Below, piece by piece: positions 17,063 to 25,481 of a stretch of 64,000 bases of DNA (its first letter is position 1; each line of letters starts with the position of its first letter). The DNA lies in assembly GCF_003063355.1 (NCBI RefSeq), contig NZ_NESH01000003.1, positions 248,001 through 312,000 of the forward strand, given 5' to 3'. Below the pieces are notes generated by a model, which was not told where the DNA came from, did no database searches, and saw only the letters and a program-made list of their open reading frames with translations. The DNA is from Limnohabitans sp. Bal53. GTDB lineage: Bacteria; Pseudomonadota; Gammaproteobacteria; Burkholderiales; Burkholderiaceae_C. Position numbers and translations under genes: made by a program.

Positions 17063-18345
17063 GCACAAGCCCTTCACGGCCACAAACATTGGCCCAAAAG
17101 CTCATCGCACGCGCAGCAGGGCGCAGCCATGTGGCCGTGGGTGAGGTGGTCACCTGTAATGTGGACCTGGCCATGTTCCACGACTCATCGGGCCCACGCC
17201 GCTTGAAACCCATGCTCGACGAATTAGGTGCCGAGATTTGGGACAAAAAAAAGGTGGTGCTGGTGCTCGACCACTACGTGCCCGCGCAAGACGCGGACGC
17301 GCAGCAGATCGTGCAAATCGCGCGCGACACGGCCAAACAATGGAAGCTGCCGCATGTGATCGACAGCGAGGGCATTTGCCATGTGGTGCTGCCCGAACGC
17401 GGCCACTTGAAGCCCGGCATGTTTTGTGTGGGCGGAGACTCCCATTCGCCCACAGGCGGCGCGTTTGGCTGCTACATGTTCGGCATCGGTGCAACCGAGA
17501 TGCTGGGCGTTTGCGTCACGGGACAAATTTGGGTACAGGTGCCGCGCACCTTGCGCATGCATTGGTCAGGCCGTTTGCAGGCGGGGGTGTCGGCCAAGGA
17601 CATGATGCTGCACATGGTGGGGCGTTTTGGCATGAACGGTGGCCAGTACCAGGCGGTGGAGTTTGCTGGGCCTGCGGTGCAAGCCTTGTCCATGGCCGAG
17701 CGTATGACGCTGTCCAACATGAGCGCCGAGATGGGGGCGCAAGCGGGCCTGATCGCTGCGGACGAGACCACCTTGAGTCATCTGCGTGGCATTGGCGTGG
17801 CACCCGAACATTTGGCCGGGGCCGAGCAATGGTTCACCGACACGGATGCTGACTACGAGCAGCAGGATTTTGACGCCAGCACCCTCAGCCCCCAAGTGGC
17901 TGCGCCGCACAGCCCGGCCAACACGCGGGATGTGGCCGAGTTTGCCGATGTGCTGCCCAACATTGCCTACATTGGCGCTTGCACCGGTGCGAAGCTCGAA
18001 GACCTGCGGGCTGCGGCTTCGGTGCTCCAAGGTCAGCGGGTCGCCGCAGGTGTGCAGCTCATGGTCGCACCCGCCAGCGCCCGCGAACAAGCGCAGGCCA
18101 CACAAGAAGGTGTGATGCAAACCCTGCTGGACGCCGGGGCCACGGTGCTGCCCAACAGCTGCGGCGCATGCGCGGGCTACGGCGCGACTTTCCCTGAAGG
18201 CTCCACCGTGATCTCCACCACCGCCCGCAACTTCAAAGGCCGCATGGGCCCCGCCAGCGTGAACGTGTATTTGGCCTCGCCCTACACCGTGGCAGCCTCT
18301 GCCTTGCGCGGGCGCATCAGCGATGCACGCGAGGTGCTGGCATGA
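17059..18345 (+). CDS. Aconitase/LeuC-family hydro-lyase large subunit
   Basis: 428-residue short-form large subunit, as in archaeal-type homoaconitase, LeuC2 and 2,3-dimethylmalate dehydratase DmdA. The [4Fe-4S] ligands are probably C308 (IGACTGAKLEDLR), C368 and C371 (NSCGACAGYG). GGDSHSPTGGAFG near residue 130 and TTARNFKGRMG near 388 match substrate-binding regions. The motifs deviate from housekeeping LeuC (normally SCTNGR and GCGPCLG), so a substrate other than isopropylmalate is likely. I chose the ATG at 17059, which overlaps the Bug stop codon. The small subunit follows with a 4-bp overlap. Confidence 0.88.
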   Translation: MSTSPSRPQTLAQKLIARAAGRSHVAVGEVVTCNVDLAMFHDSSGPRRLKPMLDELGAEIWDKKKVVLVLDHYVPAQDADAQQIVQIARDTAKQWKLPHVIDSEGICHVVLPERGHLKPGMFCVGGDSHSPTGGAFGCYMFGIGATEMLGVCVTGQIWVQVPRTLRMHWSGRLQAGVSAKDMMLHMVGRFGMNGGQYQAVEFAGPAVQALSMAERMTLSNMSAEMGAQAGLIAADETTLSHLRGIGVAPEHLAGAEQWFTDTDADYEQQDFDASTLSPQVAAPHSPANTRDVAEFADVLPNIAYIGACTGAKLEDLRAAASVLQGQRVAAGVQLMVAPASAREQAQATQEGVMQTLLDAGATVLPNSCGACAGYGATFPEGSTVISTTARNFKGRMGPASVNVYLASPYTVAASALRGRISDAREVLA

Positions 18346-18845
18346 CGAAGCGCGCATTTCAAAACGCACGGGTTTGGCGTTTGGGTGTCGATGTGGACAC
18401 CGATGCCCTGGCCCCCGGCGCTTACATGAAGCATGGCCTGGAAGTGATCGGCTGGCATTGCCTGGAGGCGGTGCGCAGTGACTTCGCATCCGGTGTGCGT
18501 GAGGGCGATGTGATCGTGGCCGGGGCCAACTTTGGCATCGGGTCATCTCGCGAGCAGGCGGCTGGTGTGCTGAGGCACTTGGGGCTGGCGGCGGTCATTG
18601 CACCGTCCTACAGCGGCCTGTATTTCCGCAATGCCTTCAATCTGGGTTTGTTGCTTTTGACCTGCCCAGACGCCAACCAAATCGAAGAGGGCGAGCGTGT
18701 GGGCGTGACGTTTGAAGGCGACATCCCGGTGGTGATTCGCGCCAACGGCCAGCGCTTGGCTTGCGCCCCGATTCCAGAATTTTTGATGGACATGGTCGAT
18801 GCAGGGGGCTTGCTGCCCTTACTCAAACAAAGAAAGCCCGCATGA
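18342..18845 (+). CDS. Aconitase/LeuD-family hydro-lyase small subunit
   Basis: 167-residue swivel-domain subunit. The substrate loop ANFGIGSSREQAAGVL lies near residues 65-80, where housekeeping enzymes have FGCGSSREHAP. DTDALAPGAYMK near residue 22 matches the family's early DTDQIIP-type motif. It pairs with the large subunit just upstream, and its stop codon overlaps the start of the HyuB gene. Together the two would hydrate an unsaturated dicarboxylate or isomerise its hydroxy acid, for instance a dimethylmaleate- or aconitate-like compound. Confidence 0.88.
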   Translation: MTKRAFQNARVWRLGVDVDTDALAPGAYMKHGLEVIGWHCLEAVRSDFASGVREGDVIVAGANFGIGSSREQAAGVLRHLGLAAVIAPSYSGLYFRNAFNLGLLLLTCPDANQIEEGERVGVTFEGDIPVVIRANGQRLACAPIPEFLMDMVDAGGLLPLLKQRKPA

Positions 18846-20527
18846 ACCCGATTGAAGCTGTGATGGATCCTGTCATGGACCCCGTGACCTTGGCCGTGCT
18901 GCGCGGCCGCTTGGAGCAAATCGCCGACGAGATGGACGCGACGCTGTACCGCAGCGCCTTCAACCCCATCATTGCCGAGGCGCATGACGCGTGCCACGGC
19001 CTGTACGACGCCCTCACCGGCGACACCCTGATCCAGGGCAAGTCGGGTTTGCCGGTGTTTGTGGGGGCCATGGCGTTTGCGGTGCGCGCGGCCATGCGTG
19101 TGGCGGCCGAGCGCGGCGGCATGCAGCCGGGCGATGTGTGGTTGTTCAACGACCCGTATGAAGGCGGGACGCACGCCAACGACTTCAAGCTGGTCAAACC
19201 CTGCTTTCGCAATGGGCAGCTGTATTGCTTCCTCGCATCGGCCGCGCACTGGCATGACGTGGGGGGCGCGGTGCCGGGCAACTACAACCCAGCGGCGACC
19301 GAATGCTGGCAAGAAGCGGTGCAGATCCCGCCAGTGCGCATCTTGCGCGGCGGTGTGCTCGACGACGACGTGTTGGCCATCTTGCGCGCCAACACCCGCT
19401 TGCCCGACAGCCTGTGGGGCGACCTGAACGGCCAGCTGGCCGCGCTCGAACTGGGCGCACGCCGTTTGGACGGCTTGCTGGACGAATACGGCGATGCCAA
19501 AGTGGCCCAGGCCCTGGTGGAGCTGCGCACGCGCGCCGTGCGCTTGATGCGCTCGCACATCGCCAGCCTGCCCGACGGCCGCTACAGCTTTGAAGACGTG
19601 CTGGACAACGACGGCGTGAAAGACGAGCTGCTCACCATTGCGCTCGACATGACGGTGGCCGGTGACCGGTTGACACTCGACTTTTCTCGCACCTCGGCGC
19701 AATGCGCCGGGCCGGTGAACATCTCGCGTGCCACGGCGGTGGCCGCTTGTTATGTGGCTTTGAAGCATGTCTTCCCCGATGTGCCGGCCAACGCGGGCGT
19801 GCTGGATGCGGTGGACTTTGTGATCCCCGATGGCCTGGTCATCAGCGCCTCGCGGCCACGTCCGGTGGGTGGTTACACCGAAACCATTTTGCGCATGATC
19901 GACGTGATCTTCAGTGCCACGGCCTTGGCCGATCCGCAGCGGGCCGTGGCCCATGCCTACGGCACCATCAACGCCTTGTCGATCGCGGGCCACCGCACGG
20001 ATGACAAACGCAAGGGCCAGCGCTGGGTGATGTTCAGCTTTTTTGGCGGCGGGCATGGCGGCCATTCCGATGGCGACGGTTTGTCGCACGGCAACGCGCC
20101 GATCTCCACCGCCACCATCCCGCCCATGGAAATCCTGGAAGCGGCCTATCCGGTGCGCTTCACGCAGTGGGCCTTGCGCCCCGGCTCGGGCGGCGATGGC
20201 CAGCACCGGGGTGGCTTGGGGGCAATTTACGAGATCGAGTTGCTCGAAGACAGTGCTGAGGCCTTCATTTTTGGCGAGCGCGGCAAGTCGGCACCCAAAG
20301 GCATCCACGGCGGCCAGCCCGCATTGCCCAATGTGTTCGAGTACTGCCAGAACGGCGAGTGGAAAACCCCGCCCATGGTCTCCAAGATGCTGGGCATTCA
20401 CCTCAAAAAAGGCGACCGCGTGCGCCTGCAAACCCCAGGTGGCGGGGGCTGGGGATCGCCCGCTGAGCGCTCGGCACAAGACCGTGCCAAGGACAGCGCA
20501 CTCGGTTACACCAAGGAACAAGCATGA
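18842..20527 (+). CDS. Hydantoinase B/oxoprolinase-family subunit (HyuB)
   Basis: 561-residue HyuB-type subunit. Family landmarks: TLAVLRGRLEQIADEMDATL at the start, NDPYEGGTHANDFKLV near residue 101, AAHWHDVGG near 139, and a glycine-rich C-terminus (TPGGGGWGSP). With HyuA it forms an ATP-dependent enzyme that opens a lactam or cyclic imide (5-oxoprolinase, N-methylhydantoinase, caprolactamase) or carboxylates a ketone. The order hyuB-hyuA and the 4-bp overlap imply a complex. The ATG at 18842 overlaps the upstream TGA; longer in-frame starts would run into the hydro-lyase gene. Confidence 0.92.
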   Translation: MNPIEAVMDPVMDPVTLAVLRGRLEQIADEMDATLYRSAFNPIIAEAHDACHGLYDALTGDTLIQGKSGLPVFVGAMAFAVRAAMRVAAERGGMQPGDVWLFNDPYEGGTHANDFKLVKPCFRNGQLYCFLASAAHWHDVGGAVPGNYNPAATECWQEAVQIPPVRILRGGVLDDDVLAILRANTRLPDSLWGDLNGQLAALELGARRLDGLLDEYGDAKVAQALVELRTRAVRLMRSHIASLPDGRYSFEDVLDNDGVKDELLTIALDMTVAGDRLTLDFSRTSAQCAGPVNISRATAVAACYVALKHVFPDVPANAGVLDAVDFVIPDGLVISASRPRPVGGYTETILRMIDVIFSATALADPQRAVAHAYGTINALSIAGHRTDDKRKGQRWVMFSFFGGGHGGHSDGDGLSHGNAPISTATIPPMEILEAAYPVRFTQWALRPGSGGDGQHRGGLGAIYEIELLEDSAEAFIFGERGKSAPKGIHGGQPALPNVFEYCQNGEWKTPPMVSKMLGIHLKKGDRVRLQTPGGGGWGSPAERSAQDRAKDSALGYTKEQA

Positions 20528-22596
20528 GCGAGGCAGCAGTGAATCAGCCGCATTGGGTGGTGGGAGTGGACGTGGGCGGTACGTTTACCGACCTGTTTGT
20601 GCTGGATGAAAAAACCGGCCAGGCCCGTATTGTCAAAGTGCCCTCAACCCGGGGCGAAGAAGCCCGGGGCTTCATGAACGGCATCGCCAAAGTCACGGGC
20701 ACCACTGGCGCTGAAGGTGCCAAAGACATTGCCACCATCGTGCACGGCACCACGGTGGGCACCAACGCCTTGCTGGAACGCAAGATCGCCCGCACCGGCA
20801 TCATCACCACACGGGGTTTTCGCGATGTGTTGGAGATGCGCCGCCGCGACCGTCCACAAACTTGGGGCCTGCGCGGCAGCTACACCCCGGTGGTGCCGCG
20901 TGCCTGGCGTCTGGAAGTGGACGAGCGTGTACTGGCCGATGGGCAGTTGCACACGCCTGTGAATTTGGACCAGGTGCGCGAACAAGCGCGTGCCCTGCTG
21001 GCCGAAGGCTGCGAGGCCGTGTGTGTGTTCTTTGTGCACGCCTATGCCAACCCCGGCAACGAACAAGCCGCTGTGGCGGCCGTGCGCGATATTTGGCCCA
21101 ACAGCTATGTGACGGCGGCCAGCGAAGTGCTGCCCGAGATTCGTGAATTCGAGCGTTGCTCCACGGCGACCCTCAACGCCGCTTTGCAGCCCGTGGTCGG
21201 CAGCTATTTGCAGCGCCTCGATGGTGACTTGCGCGCCCAGGGTTTTGGCGGTGAGTTGCTGATTGTGCAAAGCAATGGCGGCGTGATGTCGCGCCAGACG
21301 GCTTGTGATGTGCCGGTGCGCACCGCGCTGTCTGGCCCGGCGGCAGGCGTCATGGCTTGCGCCGAGATTGCGCGTGCTTCGGGTTTTGAGAACGTCATCA
21401 CGGGTGACATCGGCGGCACTTCGTTTGACGTGTCGCTGGTGGCCGGGGGCGAAGCGGCGCTGGCCGCGCAAACGTCCATCGAGTTTGGTTTGGTGGTGCG
21501 CTCGCCCATGATCCAGATCGAGACCATCGGCGCCGGTGGCGGCTCGATCGCCTCGGTCGATGCAGGCGGCATGCTGCAAGTGGGCCCCGAGTCGGCGGGC
21601 AGCATTCCCGGTCCGGCCTGCTACGGGCGCGGCAACACCCGCCCCACCGTGACCGATGCCAATGTGCTCTTGGGTCGCATCGCGGCCGACCGGCCTTTGG
21701 GTGGCGGCCTGCTGCAAAAGTTGGATTCGGGCCTGTCCGAACAAGCCATTGCCCAGCATGTGGCCGAGCCTTTGGGTTTGACGGCGCTGGCTGCGGCCGA
21801 AGCGATTTTGACCGTGGCCAATGCCCGCATGGCCGGCGCGATCCGTGTGGTGTCGATCGAGCGTGGCCACGACCCGCGACAGTTCGCCTACATGCCGTTT
21901 GGCGGCGGCGGCGGCTTGCATGTGTGCGCCATGATGCGCGAGGTGGGCGTGACCACCGGCATCGTGCCGCGTTACCCGGGCGTCACGTCGGCGCTGGGTT
22001 GCGTGATGGCCGACATGCGCCACGACGCGGTGCAAACCTTGAACGTGGCCTTGGCCGACGTGGCTTGGCCGGAGTTGCTGCAGCGCGTGGATGGCCTGGC
22101 CGAGGCTTGCCAGGTGCGCCTCGATTCAGCCGGTGTGAACTTCGTGCGCGTGGACGAGGTCATCAGCTTTGACATGCTCTACATGGGCCAGACCCACACG
22201 CTGCAAGTGCCCGTCAAGCGCGAGCAATTGAATGCGGCAGGTGTGCTCGCCGCGTTTGAAGCGGCTTACCAGCACGCCTTTGGCCGTGTGCTGCAAGGCC
22301 CGGTGATCCGCGTGATGAACCTGCGTTATGCCCGCATCGGGCGGCGTCCCAAGTTCGACCTGGCGGTGCTGGCGCCGCAAGGCGAAGGCCGCACCGCCCC
22401 GGTGGGCGAGCAGCCCGTGTACCACCAAGGCCAGTGGTGGACGGCGCAGCGCTATGAGCGCTTGAGCCTGCCCGTGGGCACCGTGGTGCAAGGCCCGGCG
22501 ATTTTGGAGCAGCCCGACACGACCGTGTGGCTGGAACCCGGCTTTGAAGGTCGGGTCGACAAACTCGGCAACCTCTTGGTGGAGCGCACCGCATGA
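20524..22596 (+). CDS. Hydantoinase A/oxoprolinase-family ATPase subunit (HyuA)
   Basis: 690-residue ATP-binding subunit with an actin/hexokinase-like fold. The N-terminal phosphate motif is WVVGVDVGGTFTDLFVLDE (residues 10-28), followed by HGTTVGTNALLERK near 75 and the second nucleotide motif TGDIGGTSFDVSL near 297. A conserved GGGSIASVDAGGMLQVGPES stretch lies near 340. It activates the substrate, probably by phosphorylation, for hydrolysis in HyuB. Overlaps on both sides place it centrally in the translationally coupled chain. Confidence 0.93.
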   Translation: MSEAAVNQPHWVVGVDVGGTFTDLFVLDEKTGQARIVKVPSTRGEEARGFMNGIAKVTGTTGAEGAKDIATIVHGTTVGTNALLERKIARTGIITTRGFRDVLEMRRRDRPQTWGLRGSYTPVVPRAWRLEVDERVLADGQLHTPVNLDQVREQARALLAEGCEAVCVFFVHAYANPGNEQAAVAAVRDIWPNSYVTAASEVLPEIREFERCSTATLNAALQPVVGSYLQRLDGDLRAQGFGGELLIVQSNGGVMSRQTACDVPVRTALSGPAAGVMACAEIARASGFENVITGDIGGTSFDVSLVAGGEAALAAQTSIEFGLVVRSPMIQIETIGAGGGSIASVDAGGMLQVGPESAGSIPGPACYGRGNTRPTVTDANVLLGRIAADRPLGGGLLQKLDSGLSEQAIAQHVAEPLGLTALAAAEAILTVANARMAGAIRVVSIERGHDPRQFAYMPFGGGGGLHVCAMMREVGVTTGIVPRYPGVTSALGCVMADMRHDAVQTLNVALADVAWPELLQRVDGLAEACQVRLDSAGVNFVRVDEVISFDMLYMGQTHTLQVPVKREQLNAAGVLAAFEAAYQHAFGRVLQGPVIRVMNLRYARIGRRPKFDLAVLAPQGEGRTAPVGEQPVYHQGQWWTAQRYERLSLPVGTVVQGPAILEQPDTTVWLEPGFEGRVDKLGNLLVERTA

Positions 22597-23195
22597 ACCT
22601 GAAGACAGCCAAACTGGGCATGGTCATTGTGGACCTGCAAAACGATTTTTTGGCCCCCGATGGTGCGTATGCCCGGGGCAACACACTGAGCGCTGAGGCG
22701 GTGAAGCTGCCCGAGCGCATGGCCCCTGTGGCACGTGCCATCAAAGCCCATGGCGGCTTGGTCACGGCCAGTTTGTTCACCCTGTGGCCCAACGCGCAGG
22801 GCGAGCCCATGATCTCTGCGCACCTGAAAGAGCGCCGCCCGTTTTTGCGCCAAGGTGACTTTGCACCGGGCAGCCGAGGCCAGGCCAATGTGGACTTGCT
22901 CGCGCCGTTGGTCGATGTGTCAGTGTTCAAGGTGGCGTATTCGGCCTTCTTCAACACACAGCTCGACTGGGTGCTCAAAAAATCGGGCATCGACACCCTG
23001 GTGGTGTGCGGCATCGTCACCAACGGCGGCGTGGCCAGCACGGTGCGCGATGCGCATGTGCGCGACTACCACGCCATTGTGTTGTCGGACGGTTGCGCCG
23101 CCTTCAGTGAAGCCGCGCACCAGGCTGCGCTGGCCGACATGGGTTCGGTCGCTGAGGTCATGGACAGCGCCACCTTTTTGAAACAACTGGGCTGA
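22593..23195 (+). CDS. Isochorismatase-fold hydrolase lacking the usual nucleophile cysteine
   Basis: 200-residue protein of the isochorismatase/cysteine hydrolase superfamily, which includes maleamate, ureidoacrylate and N-carbamoylsarcosine amidases. The acid D14 (VDLQNDF) and lysine K113 (KVAYSAF) of the catalytic triad are present. The nucleophile position is glycine: TNGGVASTVRDA (143-154) where amidases have TN-x-CV. Relatives without this cysteine include EntB-type isochorismatases and YecD-like proteins. In this context an amide or imidate hydrolysis step is expected, but the missing cysteine makes thioester chemistry unlikely. Coupled to hyuA by 4 bp. Confidence 0.85.
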   Translation: MNLKTAKLGMVIVDLQNDFLAPDGAYARGNTLSAEAVKLPERMAPVARAIKAHGGLVTASLFTLWPNAQGEPMISAHLKERRPFLRQGDFAPGSRGQANVDLLAPLVDVSVFKVAYSAFFNTQLDWVLKKSGIDTLVVCGIVTNGGVASTVRDAHVRDYHAIVLSDGCAAFSEAAHQAALADMGSVAEVMDSATFLKQLG

Positions 23196-23199
23196 CACC

Positions 23200-24603
23200 A
23201 TGAGCGCGCCACTGCCGCTGGTTTGCCCTGCCCACGCATTGCAAGCCGAGGACCACACGCCGGTGGTCATCGTGGGCGCTGGCGCTTGTGGCCTCACGGC
23301 CGCGCTGGCCTTGACCCGCTTGGGCGTGGATTGTGTCGTGCTGGAGCGCGATGCCTTTGCCGCAGGCTCCACGGCCTTGTCGTCGGGTTTCATTCCGGCA
23401 CCTGGCACGCAGGCGCAGCAGGCCCAGGGCATCACCGACAGTGTGGACTTGTTCGCCGCCGACATTCAGGCAAAAGCCCATGGCCTGGCCGCGCCGGACC
23501 TGGTGCAGGCCTATGCCCAGCACATCGGCCCGGCGCTCGACGCCTTGGCGATTCACCACGGCCTGCCCTGGCAGGTGCTGGACAACTTTTTGTACCCCGG
23601 CCACAGCGCCCACCGCATGCACGCCGTCCCCGAGAAAACCGGCGCGGGTTTGATGAGCCGCCTGCAAGCCGCAGCCGATGCCGCCGGTGTGGTGGTCCTC
23701 ACGCAGGCGCAGGTGAACGAGCTCTGGGCCGACGACGGGCAGCGCATTCGCGGTGTGGGTTTTGTGCGGCCCGATGGCCAGACCGAGCGCATCCGCTGCG
23801 ATGCGGTGATCTTGGCTTGTAACGGTTTTGGCGGGGCGGCGGCCATGGTGAAACAGATGCTGCCCGAGATGGCCGAGGCCACTTATGCGGGCCATGTGGG
23901 TAACGATGGCAGCGCCATCGCATGGGGCCAACAACTGGGTGCCCGCTTGGCCGACCTGGGCGCGTACCAAGGCCACGGCTCCTGGGCGGTGCCACAAGGC
24001 GCTTTGATCTCCTGGGCGCTGATGATGGAAGGCGGTGTGCAGATCAACGCACAAGGCCAGCGTTTTCACGACGAAACCCAGGGCTATTCCGAAGCGGCGG
24101 TCCATGTGCTGGCACAACCCGGTGGTGTGGCGTGGAATGTGTTTGACGATCCACTGCTGGCCTTTGCACAAGACTTTCCGGATTTTGTGACGGCGCAGGG
24201 CGCCGGCGCGGTGCAACACGCCACCGATGTGGCAGCGCTGGCGCAACTGATCGGGTGCCTACCCGAAGACTTGCAAGCCACTTTGAACGCAGTGCAGACG
24301 GGCACCGACCCGGCCACGGGCCGCCGCTTCAAACGCGCACTGCAAGCACCGTTTCACGCCATCAAAGTCACCGGCGCTTTGTTCCACACCCAAGGCGGCC
24401 TGGACATCGACGCCCAAGCCCGTGTGCTGCGGCAAGATGGCACGCCCTTGCCCAACCTGCTGGCCGCCGGCGGCGCAGCGCGGGGTGTGTCGGGGCAAGC
24501 GGTCTGGGGCTATTTGTCGGGCAATGGCTTGCTCAGCGCCATCGCGGGTGGACACATTGCGGCGCACACCGCACAACAATTTTTGAAGGACTCGGCACCA
24601 TGA
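23200..24603 (+). CDS. FAD-dependent dehydrogenase (fumarate reductase/TcuA-like flavoprotein)
   Basis: 467 residues of the FAD-binding_2 family. The dinucleotide motif VVIVGAGACGLTAALALTRL is near residue 23 and is followed by the acidic strand end VVLERDAFAAGSTALSSG. The C-terminal FAD motif is LPNLLAAGGAARGVSGQAVWGYLSGNGL (split here as NLLAAGGAARGVSG and GYLSGNGLLSA), near 425-455. Relatives oxidise or reduce a CH-CH bond next to carboxylates (fumarate, tricarballylate) or steroid rings. It could desaturate a dicarboxylate intermediate of the pathway. It follows the preceding stop codon by 4 bp and overlaps the next start by 4 bp. No heme or secretion signal is visible. Confidence 0.85.
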   Translation: MSAPLPLVCPAHALQAEDHTPVVIVGAGACGLTAALALTRLGVDCVVLERDAFAAGSTALSSGFIPAPGTQAQQAQGITDSVDLFAADIQAKAHGLAAPDLVQAYAQHIGPALDALAIHHGLPWQVLDNFLYPGHSAHRMHAVPEKTGAGLMSRLQAAADAAGVVVLTQAQVNELWADDGQRIRGVGFVRPDGQTERIRCDAVILACNGFGGAAAMVKQMLPEMAEATYAGHVGNDGSAIAWGQQLGARLADLGAYQGHGSWAVPQGALISWALMMEGGVQINAQGQRFHDETQGYSEAAVHVLAQPGGVAWNVFDDPLLAFAQDFPDFVTAQGAGAVQHATDVAALAQLIGCLPEDLQATLNAVQTGTDPATGRRFKRALQAPFHAIKVTGALFHTQGGLDIDAQARVLRQDGTPLPNLLAAGGAARGVSGQAVWGYLSGNGLLSAIAGGHIAAHTAQQFLKDSAP

Positions 24604-25481
24604 GCCACCTGCACAATTTGGCACAGCGCCTGCAACAACCTCAGGCCTTGCTCGCGCCCGGCGTGTACGACGCGCTCACCGCCTTGGTCGCCCAGCAAGC
24701 CGGTTTTGAGGCGGTGTACCTGTCGGGCGCATCCATCGCCTACACCCGCCTCGGCCGCTCCGACATTGGCCTGACCACCGCCACCGAAGTGGCGCAGACC
24801 CTGGCCCACATCACCGACAGGGTGAATATTCCCGTGATCGTGGACGCCGACACCGGCTTTGGCAATGCGCTCAACACCCAGCGCACCGTGCGCGACTTTG
24901 AGCGGGCCGGGGCCGCCATGATCCAGATCGAAGACCAGACTTTCCCCAAACGCTGTGGCCACCTGGACGGCAAAGGCGTGGTGCCGGTGGCCGAGATGCA
25001 GGGCAAGCTGCGTGCAGCCTTGGACGCACGAAACGACAAGAACACGCTGATCCTGGCGCGCACCGATGCGGTGGCGGTCGAGGGGCTGGACGCCGCACTG
25101 GAGCGGGCAGAACGCTATTTGGAATGTGGCGTCGATGCCTTGTTCATCGAAGCCCTGCGCTCGGACGAGCAGATGAGCCGGGCTTGTGCGCAATTCGCCC
25201 AGCGTGTGCCGCTCCTGGCCAACATGGTCGAAGGCGGCAAGACGCCGGTGCAAAGCGCGGCCGAGTTGGGCGAGCGTGGTTTCAAGATCGTGATTTTTCC
25301 GGGGGGCACGGCGCGGGCGGTGCTGCACACGCTGCAAGGCTATTACGCCAGTTTGCATGCGCGACAGACGACCAGCCCTTGGCAAGACAGAATGCTGGAC
25401 TTTGATGGACTCAATGCCGTCATTGAAACCCCTCAGTTGCTGGCGCTGGGTCAGGGGTATGAACATGGAATCAAATCATGA
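24600..25481 (+). CDS. Isocitrate lyase/PEP mutase-family lyase
   Basis: 293-residue TIM-barrel lyase resembling methylisocitrate lyase (PrpB) and 2,3-dimethylmalate lyase. DADTGFGN near residue 81 binds Mg2+, and KRCGH (117-121) carries the catalytic cysteine C119 used by true lyases; PEP mutases usually lack this cysteine. It would cleave a 2-alkyl malate or isocitrate-like acid to pyruvate or glyoxylate plus a second acid. That fits the LeuCD-type hydro-lyase in the same unit, as in the dmdAB-dml end of anaerobic nicotinate degradation. The ATG at 24600 overlaps the upstream TGA. Confidence 0.88.
   Translation: MSHLHNLAQRLQQPQALLAPGVYDALTALVAQQAGFEAVYLSGASIAYTRLGRSDIGLTTATEVAQTLAHITDRVNIPVIVDADTGFGNALNTQRTVRDFERAGAAMIQIEDQTFPKRCGHLDGKGVVPVAEMQGKLRAALDARNDKNTLILARTDAVAVEGLDAALERAERYLECGVDALFIEALRSDEQMSRACAQFAQRVPLLANMVEGGKTPVQSAAELGERGFKIVIFPGGTARAVLHTLQGYYASLHARQTTSPWQDRMLDFDGLNAVIETPQLLALGQGYEHGIKS

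Noticed and set aside
18608..20521. A 637-codon minus-strand open frame opposite hyuB.
   Set aside because: No recognisable motif and fully antisense to a well-conserved gene in a coupled operon.
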